From contig CAZIDN010000076.1 in NCBI GenBank assembly GCA_964537875.1, positions 1 to 16,430 on the forward strand: 16,430 nucleotides of DNA. The letters are read 5' to 3'. The position numbers were made by a program, and so were the translations under genes. Positions 5,886-14,606 of the stretch are shown piece by piece. Source of the stretch: JAPKZH01 sp964537875. GTDB lineage: Bacteria; Acidobacteriota; Aminicenantia; Aminicenantales; UBA4085. The notes beneath the pieces were generated by a model. The model was not told the origin of the DNA. It did not search any database and was given only the letters and a program-made list of their open reading frames with translations. Position 1 is the first letter of the stretch. Every line of letters begins with the position of its first letter.

Positions 5886-8585
5886 ATGAAATCCAGCATC
5901 GAACAGGACAAAAAAATCGTCCACTCATTGGCGTCCATGTTTTTCAGGCTAAAGCGAAGTTTCGGATTGGCCCTGTTTATGCTTTGGGGGGCTTTCTTCG
6001 TCATGCTCCCCGGCCAGGAAGTCAAACGCATCTATATCGCCAATGATGATCACACCGATTACATCTGGGGAACGGATGAAGAAGCCCACCGCCGAGCCTT
6101 CCTGGACATGCTCGATTACTACCTCAACCTGGCGGATTCCACGGACCGGCTTCCGGCCGAATTTCAGAGCCGCTTTACTTGCGATGGGACGTTTTGGCTG
6201 TGGACTTACGAGAAGAACAAATCCCAAAGCGAGTTCAGCCGCCTGATCAGCCGGATCAAGAGCGGGCACCTCAGCGTCCCCATGACCGCCCTGAATATTT
6301 GTTACGGAGGCATGCCGGCGGAAGCCGTTCTGAGAAGCCTGTATTACGCGGGCGAGCTCGAGCGGCGGTTCGGCCTGCGCTTCCGCCTGGCCTTGTCCCA
6401 GGAAAACCAAACCCTGCCCTACGGCCTGGGCGCCTTGTGGGCCGGCGCGGGTGCCAGATATTCGTGGAGGGGTATCTGCGGCTGCGCTTCCCGGGTCCCC
6501 GACGCTTGGAACCGTGAGTACGATGCTTACTGGTGGGTCGGCCCTGACGAAAGCAAAATCCTCATGAAATGGAATTCCATGCTCCGCAACAACTACGATA
6601 TCGGCGGTTATGCGGAGGCGCGCGGCATCCCTGACGTCATAGATTTTGTCGACGCGAACCCGGGCTTTCAGTCCCGCTTTCCCTATAACGTCATAGGCAT
6701 TTTCGGGTACGGAGGAGATGATCTCAAGGCTCTCACGGATAAATTTCCCGATGTCGCCCAACAAATGACGACGGCCAAGCGCAAGGTCATTGTCTCCAAC
6801 GGGCTGGACTTTTTCGAGGATCTGGAAAAAAATTGCGGCAGCAGCTTGGCCTCGGTCTCCTCGAGCTTCGGGAATGAATGGGATCTTTTATGCGCGTCCA
6901 TGGCGGAACTGTCGGCGCGGGTCAAACGGGCCGTGGAAAAACTGCGGTCGGCCGAAGCCCTGGCCGCGTTGGTCAGCCTCCAGAATCCTCTGTTCATGCG
7001 GGGCCGGGAAGAGGCCCGCCAAAAAGCCTGGCTGGATCTCGGTCTCTATTGGGAACATTGCTGGACGGCGGACGGCCCCGCCAGCCGCACGGCGCGGGCC
7101 CAGTGGCAAAGAAAAATAGCCGGCGAGATCGAAGCTTATGTCGACAAGCTTTACCAGGAGGCGGCCGCGGCATTCGGGCGCATGATCATGCGTAAAGGAG
7201 GCCCGCACATCCGCTTTTACGTTTTCAACCCTTTGAGCTGGCCGCGGTCGGACATCGCCGATTTCTCATACAACGGCCCCGACCAGGTCCACGTCGCCGA
7301 TCTTTCGACGGGAGAAGAATCCTCCTCTCAGATCGTTCTCAGGGATGGCCAAAAATTTTTGAGAATCCTGGCTGAAGATGTTCCTTCTTTGGGATATAAA
7401 GTCTACGAAATACTGCCCGGCCCGGGACCGGCCCAGGACGGATCTCCGGCCGTCAGCGGGGATACGGTCGAAAACGGGTTTTACCAAGTCAGGCTGGCCA
7501 ACAACGGGGCGATCACCGGCCTGATTGACAAAAGCCGAAGTCATCGCCAAATGGTGCGGGAGATCAACGGGCTGGCCATGAACGACTTGGGAGCGGGCTT
7601 CGGAAGGCTGGAGGTCGAAAATCAGGGCCCGATTTCCGTCACCCTGAAGGCGACGGCGTCCGCGCCGCTTCACCACACGACACGCCTCACCCTTGTCCGG
7701 GATTTGAGACGGATCGAAATTCAAAACGAAATCAACCAAAATTTTTCCGACATCCGGACATGGAGTTTCGGGTTCAACCTGGAGGAACCGGAGATCTGGC
7801 ATGAAGAAGTCGGGGCCGTGATCAAGGCCGGGCTGCTGGAGCAAGGAGGCCACTATGCCTCCAGAGCCGCCCGCACCGATTGGCTGACTCTCAACCACTT
7901 TGCGGATATCAGCCAAGGCTCGATCGGGATGACGCTCTCCAATGCGGATGGCTATTTCATGAGGCTGGGCCGCAGCACGACAAGCTATTTGGACACCAGC
8001 ACGCCCCAGATTTCCGTCCTGGCGGGCGGGCAGGTCGATGGCCCGGCACTGGGCATTCCCGCCCAGGGCGGGGATGATTATTTTCTGCAGCGGTTTGCCC
8101 TGCAGACGCACGATGCCTTTGACCCGGCGGCCGCCATGAGGTTTGCCCTGGAACACCAAAATCCTCTGGTCACTGGAGAGGTCAAGGGAGGAACGAAATA
8201 TCCGGGCGATCTCTATTCGTTCCTCGAGATCGATGATCCCGATGTGCTTATCTGGGCGCTCAAACCCGCCGAAGAAACGAGCGAAAACGGAGTCATCGCC
8301 CGCTTCTGGAATCTGGCCTCATCTCCCGCCAGCTTGGCTTTGCGTCCATCAGGATATTCCCTTGTTGAGGCGAAACGCACGACGCATATTGAGACTCCTC
8401 TGGAAAACTCCAATCCTGAGGACGGCCTCTTGAAATTCTCCCTGGGTCCCCGCCAATGGCTGACCTATTACCTCAGGCTCAAAGGCACGCCCAGCCTGAT
8501 CAAGCCGGGCCCCAGAGAAAGAATACGAACGAAGCCGGAGGGCACTCGCCTCGATCCGTCGGCGGCGATCGCCCGAAAACTCTGA
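5886..8585 (+). CDS. Secreted GH38-like glycoside hydrolase (alpha-mannosidase family relative)
   Basis: The 899-residue protein has an N-terminal hydrophobic segment at about 24-42 preceded by RLKR, which fits a signal peptide or anchor, so it acts outside the cytoplasm. The catalytic barrel begins at about 47 with ANDDHTDYIW, where H56 and D58 match the zinc-binding HxD of GH38. The helical domain (FGNEWDLLCASMAELSARV, 328-346) and C-terminal beta domains (FNPLSW, 447-452; NGFYQVRLANNGAITGLIDK, 530-549; FWNLAS, 807-812) follow the GH38 layout. The classical nucleophile Asp aligns best with E173 in SQENQTLPYG, and the last zinc ligand His appears replaced by D278/D279 in YGGDD. Hydrolysis of alpha-mannosides is therefore uncertain. 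The ATG at 5886 has no clear ribosome-binding site; M18 (5937) is an alternative that gives a more ordinary signal peptide. Confidence 0.8.
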   Translation: MKSSIEQDKKIVHSLASMFFRLKRSFGLALFMLWGAFFVMLPGQEVKRIYIANDDHTDYIWGTDEEAHRRAFLDMLDYYLNLADSTDRLPAEFQSRFTCDGTFWLWTYEKNKSQSEFSRLISRIKSGHLSVPMTALNICYGGMPAEAVLRSLYYAGELERRFGLRFRLALSQENQTLPYGLGALWAGAGARYSWRGICGCASRVPDAWNREYDAYWWVGPDESKILMKWNSMLRNNYDIGGYAEARGIPDVIDFVDANPGFQSRFPYNVIGIFGYGGDDLKALTDKFPDVAQQMTTAKRKVIVSNGLDFFEDLEKNCGSSLASVSSSFGNEWDLLCASMAELSARVKRAVEKLRSAEALAALVSLQNPLFMRGREEARQKAWLDLGLYWEHCWTADGPASRTARAQWQRKIAGEIEAYVDKLYQEAAAAFGRMIMRKGGPHIRFYVFNPLSWPRSDIADFSYNGPDQVHVADLSTGEESSSQIVLRDGQKFLRILAEDVPSLGYKVYEILPGPGPAQDGSPAVSGDTVENGFYQVRLANNGAITGLIDKSRSHRQMVREINGLAMNDLGAGFGRLEVENQGPISVTLKATASAPLHHTTRLTLVRDLRRIEIQNEINQNFSDIRTWSFGFNLEEPEIWHEEVGAVIKAGLLEQGGHYASRAARTDWLTLNHFADISQGSIGMTLSNADGYFMRLGRSTTSYLDTSTPQISVLAGGQVDGPALGIPAQGGDDYFLQRFALQTHDAFDPAAAMRFALEHQNPLVTGEVKGGTKYPGDLYSFLEIDDPDVLIWALKPAEETSENGVIARFWNLASSPASLALRPSGYSLVEAKRTTHIETPLENSNPEDGLLKFSLGPRQWLTYYLRLKGTPSLIKPGPRERIRTKPEGTRLDPSAAIARKL

Positions 8586-8794
8586 CAAAAGAAATTCTCC
8601 TCAGCCCAGGTCATCGGCAACGTTTATCGTTTGAGTCACCCCGCTCGATGAAGTAAGCCCGCCCAGAATCACCCCATAATTCATCGAAGTGGGGTATTGT
8701 GATTCATCCTCGGATTGGGTATCTAAAGCGGGAGGGACAAGAATGCCGTTTTCTGCATGGAGAGCTGAATGAGAGTTCGAAGGGAATAGCCCCT
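8586..8794. other. Intergenic region before the glycan operon
   Basis: This gap of about 210 bp contains an interrupted inverted repeat, ACCCCA at 8671-8676 with TGGGGT at 8690-8695 (13-base loop holding TTCATCGAA), with no T-run after it. A weak promoter pair follows: TTGTGA at 8697-8702 and TATCTA at 8720-8725, 17 bp apart. The open frame into the next gene can be extended back to 8699, but that part does not look like the protein family. Confidence 0.45.
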
Positions 8795-10693
8795 ATGTGC
8801 GGTTTCGTCGGAATCGTGAATAAAGACGGGACTCCTGTTGAATTTCGAGTCCTCTCCCGAATGGCGGAGACGATCAAACATCGGGGCCCGGATGAAGAAG
8901 GGCATCTCATCGACGGGCCGGCGGGATTCTTCCATAAACGCCTATCCGTCATCGACCTGGCCACGGGTCGGCAGCCCTTGACGATCGGGCCTCTGACGAT
9001 CGTCTACAACGGCGAGATTTACAACTACGGGGAGCTGCGGGAATCCCTCAAGAAGGCGGGCCATTCCTTTCTCACAAACTCGGACACCGAAGTCCTTCTC
9101 CGGATGTATCAGGAGCATGGGCCCGAGGGCATCACCTCCTTGAACGGCATGTTCGCCTTTTTGATCTACGACCGAGAGAAAAAACAAATCATGGCCGGCC
9201 GCGATCATTTTGGGATCAAACCCCTCTATCTCTGGGAAAGCCCCCGCCATCTCATCTTCGGCTCCGAAATCAAGGCCCTTGTCGAACACCCGGCCGTCGA
9301 CATCGCGGCCAACTATGACTCCATCCAGGAGTACATCGTCTTTCAATATGTCCTCAACGACGAAACTTTTTTTCAAGGCATCCAGAAAATTCGTCCGGGC
9401 CATTACTGTCTCATCGACCTCGAATCCTTTGCCAAGAAGACGGTCAAGTTCTGGCAGCCGGATTTTCGCGTCGATACGGACCACACCGAAGAATATTTTG
9501 TCGGAACGCTGCGCCGCCTGTTGGAGGACGCCGTCGCCCTTCAACTGCGGAGCGACGTGCCTATAGGAGCTCATCTCAGCGGCGGACTCGATTCCAGCAT
9601 CGTCTCCATCCTCGCCTCCAAGAAAGTCCCTGGACCGCTCCGAGCCTTCACCGGAGCCTTCCGGGAAGGAGCGGAATTCGACGAAACTCGCTATGCCCGG
9701 GAAGCGGCAAAAGCGTGCCGGGCGGAGATGACCGAAGTCTTTCCGACAGAAGAGGATTTCGTCGAGGTCCTGCCCAAGCTGATCTATCATATGGACGAGC
9801 CCATGGCCGGGCCCGGCCTCTTTCCCCAATACATGGTCGCCCGTCGCGCCGCCCAAGACGTCAAGGTCGTCCTGACCGGACATGGAGGAGACGAGATCTT
9901 CGGCGGATACGCAAGATATGTCATCGCCTATCTTGAACAAGCCCTCAAAGGAGCGATCTCGGAAACCTTCGATGAAGGCGAACACATCGTCTCCCTGCCA
10001 TCCATCCTGCCCAACCTGCCTTTTCTTCGTCGCTATGTCCCGACCCTTCGCTATTTTTGGGAGTCGGACCTTTTCCAGCCCATGGACCGCCGATACTTTC
10101 GCCTGATCGATCGCAGCCTCGGGGACAGGGGCTCTCTCCACGACGATTTCAACGCCGGCTTCAACCAGGAACGGATTTTTTCCCGATTCCAAGCCGTCTT
10201 CAACCATCCCGACACCTTGTCCTATTACAACAAGATGGTCCACTTCGATATGTGCGCAAGCCTTCCGGCCCTGCTCCACGTCGAGGACAGAGTCACCATG
10301 GCCTGTTCCCTGGAATCCAGAGTCCCTCTGCTCGACCCTCGCATCGTTGAGCTGATCACGCGGATGCCGCCCCGGATGAAATTCAAGGGGGCCGAGATGA
10401 AATACATCCTCAAGAGATCGATGAAGGATATCCTGCCCCCTCTTATTCTCGACCGAAAAGACAAAATGGGTTTTCCCGTGCCTCTCCATCTCTGGACCAG
10501 GAACCGGCTTGGGGCGTTTTACAGGGATGTTCTTCTGTCCCCAACATGCAAAAATCGGGGGATCTTCAATCTCCCCCAAATCGAAAAGCTCATGGACACA
10601 GAAAACGCCTATGGCCGCAGGCTATGGGGCTTCTTGAATATCGAGCTTTGGTTTAGACAATTCATCGATCGAAAACGAGGAGCCCAGCCTTAG
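8795..10693 (+). CDS. asnB: Glutamine-hydrolysing asparagine synthase-type amidotransferase
   Basis: AsnB-family enzymes hydrolyse glutamine and use the ammonia to amidate an adenylated carboxylate, classically aspartate. The 632-residue protein begins MCGFVGIV. After removal of Met, Cys2 is the Ntn nucleophile, and this fixes the start at 8795 (GAAGGGA lies upstream). Glutaminase residues are visible at R49 (KRLSVIDL), N72-G73-E74 (YNGEIYN) and D97 (SDTEV). The synthetase domain has the PP-loop SGGLDSS at 262-268 and TGHGGDEIFGGY at 361-372. AsnB paralogues of this size are common in polysaccharide loci, where some amidate uronic acids or other sugar carboxylates. It is followed after 13 bp by a sugar-nucleotide dehydrogenase, which supports that role, but ordinary asparagine synthesis remains possible. 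Confidence 0.93.
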   Translation: MCGFVGIVNKDGTPVEFRVLSRMAETIKHRGPDEEGHLIDGPAGFFHKRLSVIDLATGRQPLTIGPLTIVYNGEIYNYGELRESLKKAGHSFLTNSDTEVLLRMYQEHGPEGITSLNGMFAFLIYDREKKQIMAGRDHFGIKPLYLWESPRHLIFGSEIKALVEHPAVDIAANYDSIQEYIVFQYVLNDETFFQGIQKIRPGHYCLIDLESFAKKTVKFWQPDFRVDTDHTEEYFVGTLRRLLEDAVALQLRSDVPIGAHLSGGLDSSIVSILASKKVPGPLRAFTGAFREGAEFDETRYAREAAKACRAEMTEVFPTEEDFVEVLPKLIYHMDEPMAGPGLFPQYMVARRAAQDVKVVLTGHGGDEIFGGYARYVIAYLEQALKGAISETFDEGEHIVSLPSILPNLPFLRRYVPTLRYFWESDLFQPMDRRYFRLIDRSLGDRGSLHDDFNAGFNQERIFSRFQAVFNHPDTLSYYNKMVHFDMCASLPALLHVEDRVTMACSLESRVPLLDPRIVELITRMPPRMKFKGAEMKYILKRSMKDILPPLILDRKDKMGFPVPLHLWTRNRLGAFYRDVLLSPTCKNRGIFNLPQIEKLMDTENAYGRRLWGFLNIELWFRQFIDRKRGAQP

Positions 10694-10706
10694 CCGGGAG
10701 TCGACG

Positions 10707-12458
10707 ATGGGATCTAGCGCCTCTTGGAATCCGCAAAGCTGGAAGGTGGAGAAAATTGCCGTCGTCGGCGCCGGGATTGTCGGTATCCCCATGGCCGCCC
10801 TTCTGGCTCAGGCCAGAATTCGGCAGGGATCGGAAGAGCCTGCCCGTATCGTTCTCGTCCAACGTCGGTCGGAAAGCTCCGGCTGGAAGGTCCAGGCCCT
10901 GAATTCGGGGCAATCTCCGATCGGTGGCATCGAACCGGATCTAGGAGCGATTATCAAAGAGGTTGTTGGCCAAGGGCTGCTGAGCGCGGGTCATGAGATG
11001 GCCGATCTTGGCAGAGCCGAGGTGATCCTCGTCTGCGTTCAAACGGACAAAGGAGAGAACGGCCCCGATTATGGCCCCCTCCTGGAAGCCGTCTCCAATA
11101 TCGCAGCTCATCTCAAGAAGAACCGCCCGGATCAGCCTCCGCTCATTATCTTTGAGTCGACACTCGCCCCGACGACAATGGCCGTCCTGATCCAAGACCA
11201 TTTTGCTCGAGAGGGGCTTTTGGACGGACGAGACGTTTTGCTGGGCAACAGCCCGAACCGGGTCATGCCCGGCCATCTCGTGGAGAGGATCAAAACTTCG
11301 GATAAGATCGTCGGCGGTCTCATTCCAAAAACGCCGGCCATGATCGGGGCTCTCTACTCGAAGATCGTGACCAGCGGCAAGCTCCGGTTCACAAACAGCC
11401 TGACGGCCGAAGTCGTGAAAACACTGGAAAATGCTTACCGGGATGTCCGGATCGCCTACGCCTCGGAAATCGCCCGTCTCTGCGATGCCCAAGATCTGAA
11501 TTTCCATTCTGTCCGCCGCGAGGTGAACCGCAGGCTGGCTTGGAACGATCGGGCATCGGAAGATCCCCGGGCTGTTCCCGTCGGCGGTCTCTTGATCCCG
11601 ACCATCGGCGTCGGGGGGCACTGTCTTCCCAAAGATGGATACCTGCTTCTCTGGCGACAGATGGAAAAAGGCCGGGATGTCTCAGCAAGCCTTTTTCTGG
11701 AGGCTCGGCGGATCAACGACGAATCCCCTGCCGCGGCCGTCGCTCTCATGGAGAGACGTTTCGGCAGACTCGCCGGGAAGTCCGTCGCTCTGATGGGAGT
11801 CGCCTACCGTCCCGATTCAGAAGACGCCCGGCATTCTCCGACGCTTGTCCTCGGCCGGCTCTTGCTCGAAAAAGGATGCCGGCTCGCCTTGCACGATTTC
11901 TATGTGAAGCCCGACGATCAGAATCTCGTCCGGTCCGGGATGGATGGCGTTTTTACTCAAGATATGGATCAGGCCCTTCGATCGGCGAGCTTGGCCGTTT
12001 TTTGCACCGCCCACCAGAATTATCGTCAGGAGATGGAGCGCATCATCCGCCTGATATCCGGCCCGGCGAATTTCTTCGACGGCTGCAACCTCATCCCTCC
12101 CGGCGACGTTTCGCCGGCCTCTCCTCGCCCGGCCGGAATCGGGAAGGGACAGATCCCGCCTTCGGCAGAATATATCGATTTTGTCCATGCGGGATTCAAA
12201 ACCATAGAACTCGGGATCGCCAACGAGCTCCAAAGGCTGATCCATTTCCTGAATGAAGGCTATGCCGGCGATGCTTTCAACCGGCTTGACTTTCATGAGG
12301 TTCAAAGATTGGCCCAGACATGCCTGACCGGCTGCCGGATTCCGGATCCGGCGCCCGTGACTCATCTTCCTCTTTATCAAGGGCATTTTTCCCGGCTGGC
12401 CAAACGGGCCCTGGAATCTTCCGCCGGAAAGGACTTGACGATTCAATCCCATGAATGA
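10707..12458 (+). CDS. UDP-glucose/GDP-mannose-type sugar-nucleotide 6-dehydrogenase with C-terminal extension
   Basis: Enzymes of this family oxidise the C6 hydroxyl of a nucleotide sugar to a carboxylate using two NAD+. The 583-residue protein has a Rossmann motif GAGIVGIPMA at 21-30, the substrate motif ending FESTLAPTT at 149-157, the helix with K238 and N242 (VVKTLENAYRD), the catalytic Cys306 in GVGGHCLPKD (300-310) and a C-terminal nucleotide-binding domain at about 352-470. Family members are usually about 430-450 residues. Here roughly 110 extra residues follow (about 471-583), including a segment GFKTIELGIANELQRLIHFL (496-515), and I do not recognise this part. The substrate (UDP-Glc, UDP-GlcNAc, UDP-ManNAc or GDP-Man) cannot be decided. 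GGGAG precedes the ATG. The gene overlaps the deacetylase gene by 8 bp. Confidence 0.9.
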   Translation: MGSSASWNPQSWKVEKIAVVGAGIVGIPMAALLAQARIRQGSEEPARIVLVQRRSESSGWKVQALNSGQSPIGGIEPDLGAIIKEVVGQGLLSAGHEMADLGRAEVILVCVQTDKGENGPDYGPLLEAVSNIAAHLKKNRPDQPPLIIFESTLAPTTMAVLIQDHFAREGLLDGRDVLLGNSPNRVMPGHLVERIKTSDKIVGGLIPKTPAMIGALYSKIVTSGKLRFTNSLTAEVVKTLENAYRDVRIAYASEIARLCDAQDLNFHSVRREVNRRLAWNDRASEDPRAVPVGGLLIPTIGVGGHCLPKDGYLLLWRQMEKGRDVSASLFLEARRINDESPAAAVALMERRFGRLAGKSVALMGVAYRPDSEDARHSPTLVLGRLLLEKGCRLALHDFYVKPDDQNLVRSGMDGVFTQDMDQALRSASLAVFCTAHQNYRQEMERIIRLISGPANFFDGCNLIPPGDVSPASPRPAGIGKGQIPPSAEYIDFVHAGFKTIELGIANELQRLIHFLNEGYAGDAFNRLDFHEVQRLAQTCLTGCRIPDPAPVTHLPLYQGHFSRLAKRALESSAGKDLTIQSHE

Positions 12459-13461
12459 CTCCAAACCACTCGCCTGTCTGTCGATCGACTTGGACAACCA
12501 ATGGTCCTATATGAAAACGCACGGCGATGCTGGATGGGAAAAATTCCCCTCTTACTTCGAGTCTCTCATCCCCAGGGTCCTCGAACGCCTCGACGCCTTC
12601 AAGCTCAAAATCACGTTTTTTATCGTCGGCCAGGACGCAGCGCTCGAAAAAAACAGGAAGGCCCTGGCCGAGATCACCAGGAACGGCCATGACGTCGGCA
12701 ACCACTCCTTCCTTCACGAGCCTTGGCTTTCCTTTTCACCAGCCGAAAAGATTCGACGGGAAGTCCTGGATGCCGAGCGGGCAATACTTGGTGCCACCGG
12801 GCAAAGGCCGGCCGGCTTCCGCGGTCCCGGTTTCTGCTGGAGCGCGGACATGATGAACATCCTGGCCGAATTGGATTACCTCTATGATGCCTCGACATTG
12901 CCGACCTGCCTAGGCCCCGTAGGAAGGCTTTACTACTTTTCGAAGTCCGGTCTCAGCGCCGAAGCCAAAAAACAGCGCCGGAATCTTTTCGGCAGCTTCC
13001 GGGACGGCCGTCGTCCGGTCAAGCCTTATCTCTGGCTCTTGCCCTCCAAGAAACGCCTCTTGGAGATTCCCGTGACGACGGTGCCGGGCCTTAAGCTCCC
13101 CTTTCACCTCAGCTACCTCGTCTACCTCAGCCTTTATTCCCCGCCGCTCATGGCCCAGTATCTCGATATGGCCGTAAGGCTCTGCCGGCTGTTCGGGACA
13201 GGCTTAAGCTTCTTGCTTCATCCGCTTGATTTTCTGGGCCGTGACGAGGCGCCCGAGCTGGCCTTCTTCCCCGGGATGAAGGCCGAAAAAGACGACAAGC
13301 TCAGACTCTTTGATCGGGTCATCCGGAAGATCTCCGGGAGCTTTCAAATCGTCGATATGAGAACTTACGCTAAGGCTTCGATAAATCGAAGCCGGACGTT
13401 GTCCCTTCACAGGGCTTTTCCAAAGCCGCCAGACGCGGAATTCGAGCGAGGACGCCCATGA
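12451..13461 (+). CDS. NodB-type polysaccharide/lipid-sugar deacetylase
   Basis: This 336-residue carbohydrate esterase 4-like enzyme removes N-acyl groups from sugars using a metal ion. The first motif is SIDLDNQW with D13 (base) and D15 (metal). The HxxxH metal motif is H85-H89 (NHSFLHE), the Arg motif is FRGPG at 123-127, and the late motif LLHPLDF contains H257. No signal peptide is present, so it acts in the cytoplasm. This points to a nucleotide- or lipid-linked sugar substrate, as for ArnD, rather than to cell-wall peptidoglycan. It overlaps the dehydrogenase by 8 bp and the next glycosyltransferase by 4 bp (ATGA), indicating translational coupling. The deacylated sugar is unknown. Confidence 0.88.
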   Translation: MNDSKPLACLSIDLDNQWSYMKTHGDAGWEKFPSYFESLIPRVLERLDAFKLKITFFIVGQDAALEKNRKALAEITRNGHDVGNHSFLHEPWLSFSPAEKIRREVLDAERAILGATGQRPAGFRGPGFCWSADMMNILAELDYLYDASTLPTCLGPVGRLYYFSKSGLSAEAKKQRRNLFGSFRDGRRPVKPYLWLLPSKKRLLEIPVTTVPGLKLPFHLSYLVYLSLYSPPLMAQYLDMAVRLCRLFGTGLSFLLHPLDFLGRDEAPELAFFPGMKAEKDDKLRLFDRVIRKISGSFQIVDMRTYAKASINRSRTLSLHRAFPKPPDAEFERGRP

Positions 13462-14606
13462 ATGAATCCAAAATCAAACCGGAAAACGAACGATCCTTGA
13501 ACAGCCCTTCGGCGGAGGTCAAGCCTCTGGTCTCCCTAGTCGTTCCCGCCTACAACGAGGCAGAAATCCTGGAAAAAAACTTGAATATTCTCTGCCAATA
13601 TATGCAAAGGCTTGAATCCGATTACCGCTGGGAGCTCTTGATCGTCAACGACGGAAGTGCGGATGCAACGGGAGACATCGCGGACGCCTTTGCCGCGGGC
13701 AGGACCAACGTGATCGTCCTCCATCACATGTTCAATTTTCGGCTGGGCCAAGCCCTCCGCTACGCCTTCCACAGAAGTTCGGGTGACATTGTCGTCGTCA
13801 TCGATATCGACCTGAGCTATGCTCCGGACCATATCGGATTGATGCTCGCGAAATTGAAAGAGACGAGGGCAAAGATCGTCATCGCCTCTCCGTACCGAAA
13901 AGGCGGCCAAGTGTCCCATGTCCCCTGGGGACGCCGCCTGCTCAGCCGCTGGGCCAATCGCTTTCTATGTCTCATGGCCACCAAGGACTATTTCTCGGAC
14001 AAGCTGACGACCATCACGGGCATGGTCAGAGCCTACGACGGCCCTTTCATCCGGAGGCTCAGCCTCTGGGCGATGGACGTCGACATCAACCCGGAAATCA
14101 TCCACAAGGCCAAGATTCTTCGGGCGCGCATCGTCGAGGTCCCCGCCCGCCTCAACTGGCAGCCCAAACGGAAGGGCGCGGCCAGGGCTAAGCGAAGCCA
14201 ATCCACACGGCGCATCCTGAGGAGCATCATTCAAAGCTTCGTCTCGGGCTACATGTTCCGGCCATTCATGTTTTTCATCATGCCCGGTCTCCTCCTGTTT
14301 TTCCTCTCTCTTTATCCCCTCATCTGGACGGTGATCCATACGGTTGATCAATACAAAAAGCTGGCCGGCTTGGGCCTGACGCTCGATTATCGCCTGTCCG
14401 AGGCCATCGGCGCCGCCTTCAAGATTTCTCCCCATGCTTTTATCGTCGGCGGGGTTGCCCTGATGGTATCTATCCAGCTCATCAGCCTGGGCTTGCTGGC
14501 TCTCCAGAAAAAACGCTATTTTGCCGAGCTCTTTTTCCTCAACAGCACGATGTACAGAGACCACCGAAACAACAGCCGGCCAAAGAAATCAGGTCCCATC
14601 GAATGA
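13458..14606 (+). CDS. GT2 glycosyltransferase, polyprenyl-phosphate sugar transferase type (ArnC/GtrB/DPM1-like)
   Basis: The 382-residue protein has an N-terminal GT-A domain with VVPAYNEA at 28-35, D65 in VNDGS, and the metal-binding D116-I-D118 in VVVIDIDLSY. Two C-terminal membrane helices lie at about 269-292 and 327-349. This layout is that of ArnC, GtrB and dolichol-phosphate mannose synthase, which transfer a sugar from a nucleotide to a polyprenyl phosphate at the cytoplasmic face. A basic stretch (KRKGAARAKRSQSTRR, 237-252) precedes the first helix and may contact the membrane. ATGA overlaps with both neighbours suggest a single translationally coupled operon. The donor sugar is not readable from sequence; in context it is likely the product of the upstream dehydrogenase or deacetylase. 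Confidence 0.9.
   Translation: MNESKIKPENERSLNSPSAEVKPLVSLVVPAYNEAEILEKNLNILCQYMQRLESDYRWELLIVNDGSADATGDIADAFAAGRTNVIVLHHMFNFRLGQALRYAFHRSSGDIVVVIDIDLSYAPDHIGLMLAKLKETRAKIVIASPYRKGGQVSHVPWGRRLLSRWANRFLCLMATKDYFSDKLTTITGMVRAYDGPFIRRLSLWAMDVDINPEIIHKAKILRARIVEVPARLNWQPKRKGAARAKRSQSTRRILRSIIQSFVSGYMFRPFMFFIMPGLLLFFLSLYPLIWTVIHTVDQYKKLAGLGLTLDYRLSEAIGAAFKISPHAFIVGGVALMVSIQLISLGLLALQKKRYFAELFFLNSTMYRDHRNNSRPKKSGPIE

Noticed and set aside
5521..5889. Open frame on the + strand across the divergent region
   Set aside because: It starts inside the antisense of the membrane gene, crosses promoters and hairpins, and its product has no recognisable features.
8699..8794. N-terminal extension of the asparagine synthase frame
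   Set aside because: Family members need the Cys directly after the initiating Met, which is met by the ATG at 8795; the upstream 32 codons are read-through of the leader.
8942..10579. Long minus-strand open frame (545 codons) opposite asnB
   Set aside because: It lies wholly inside a well-supported asparagine synthase gene, has no family resemblance and is explained by the GC-biased codon usage of the sense strand.
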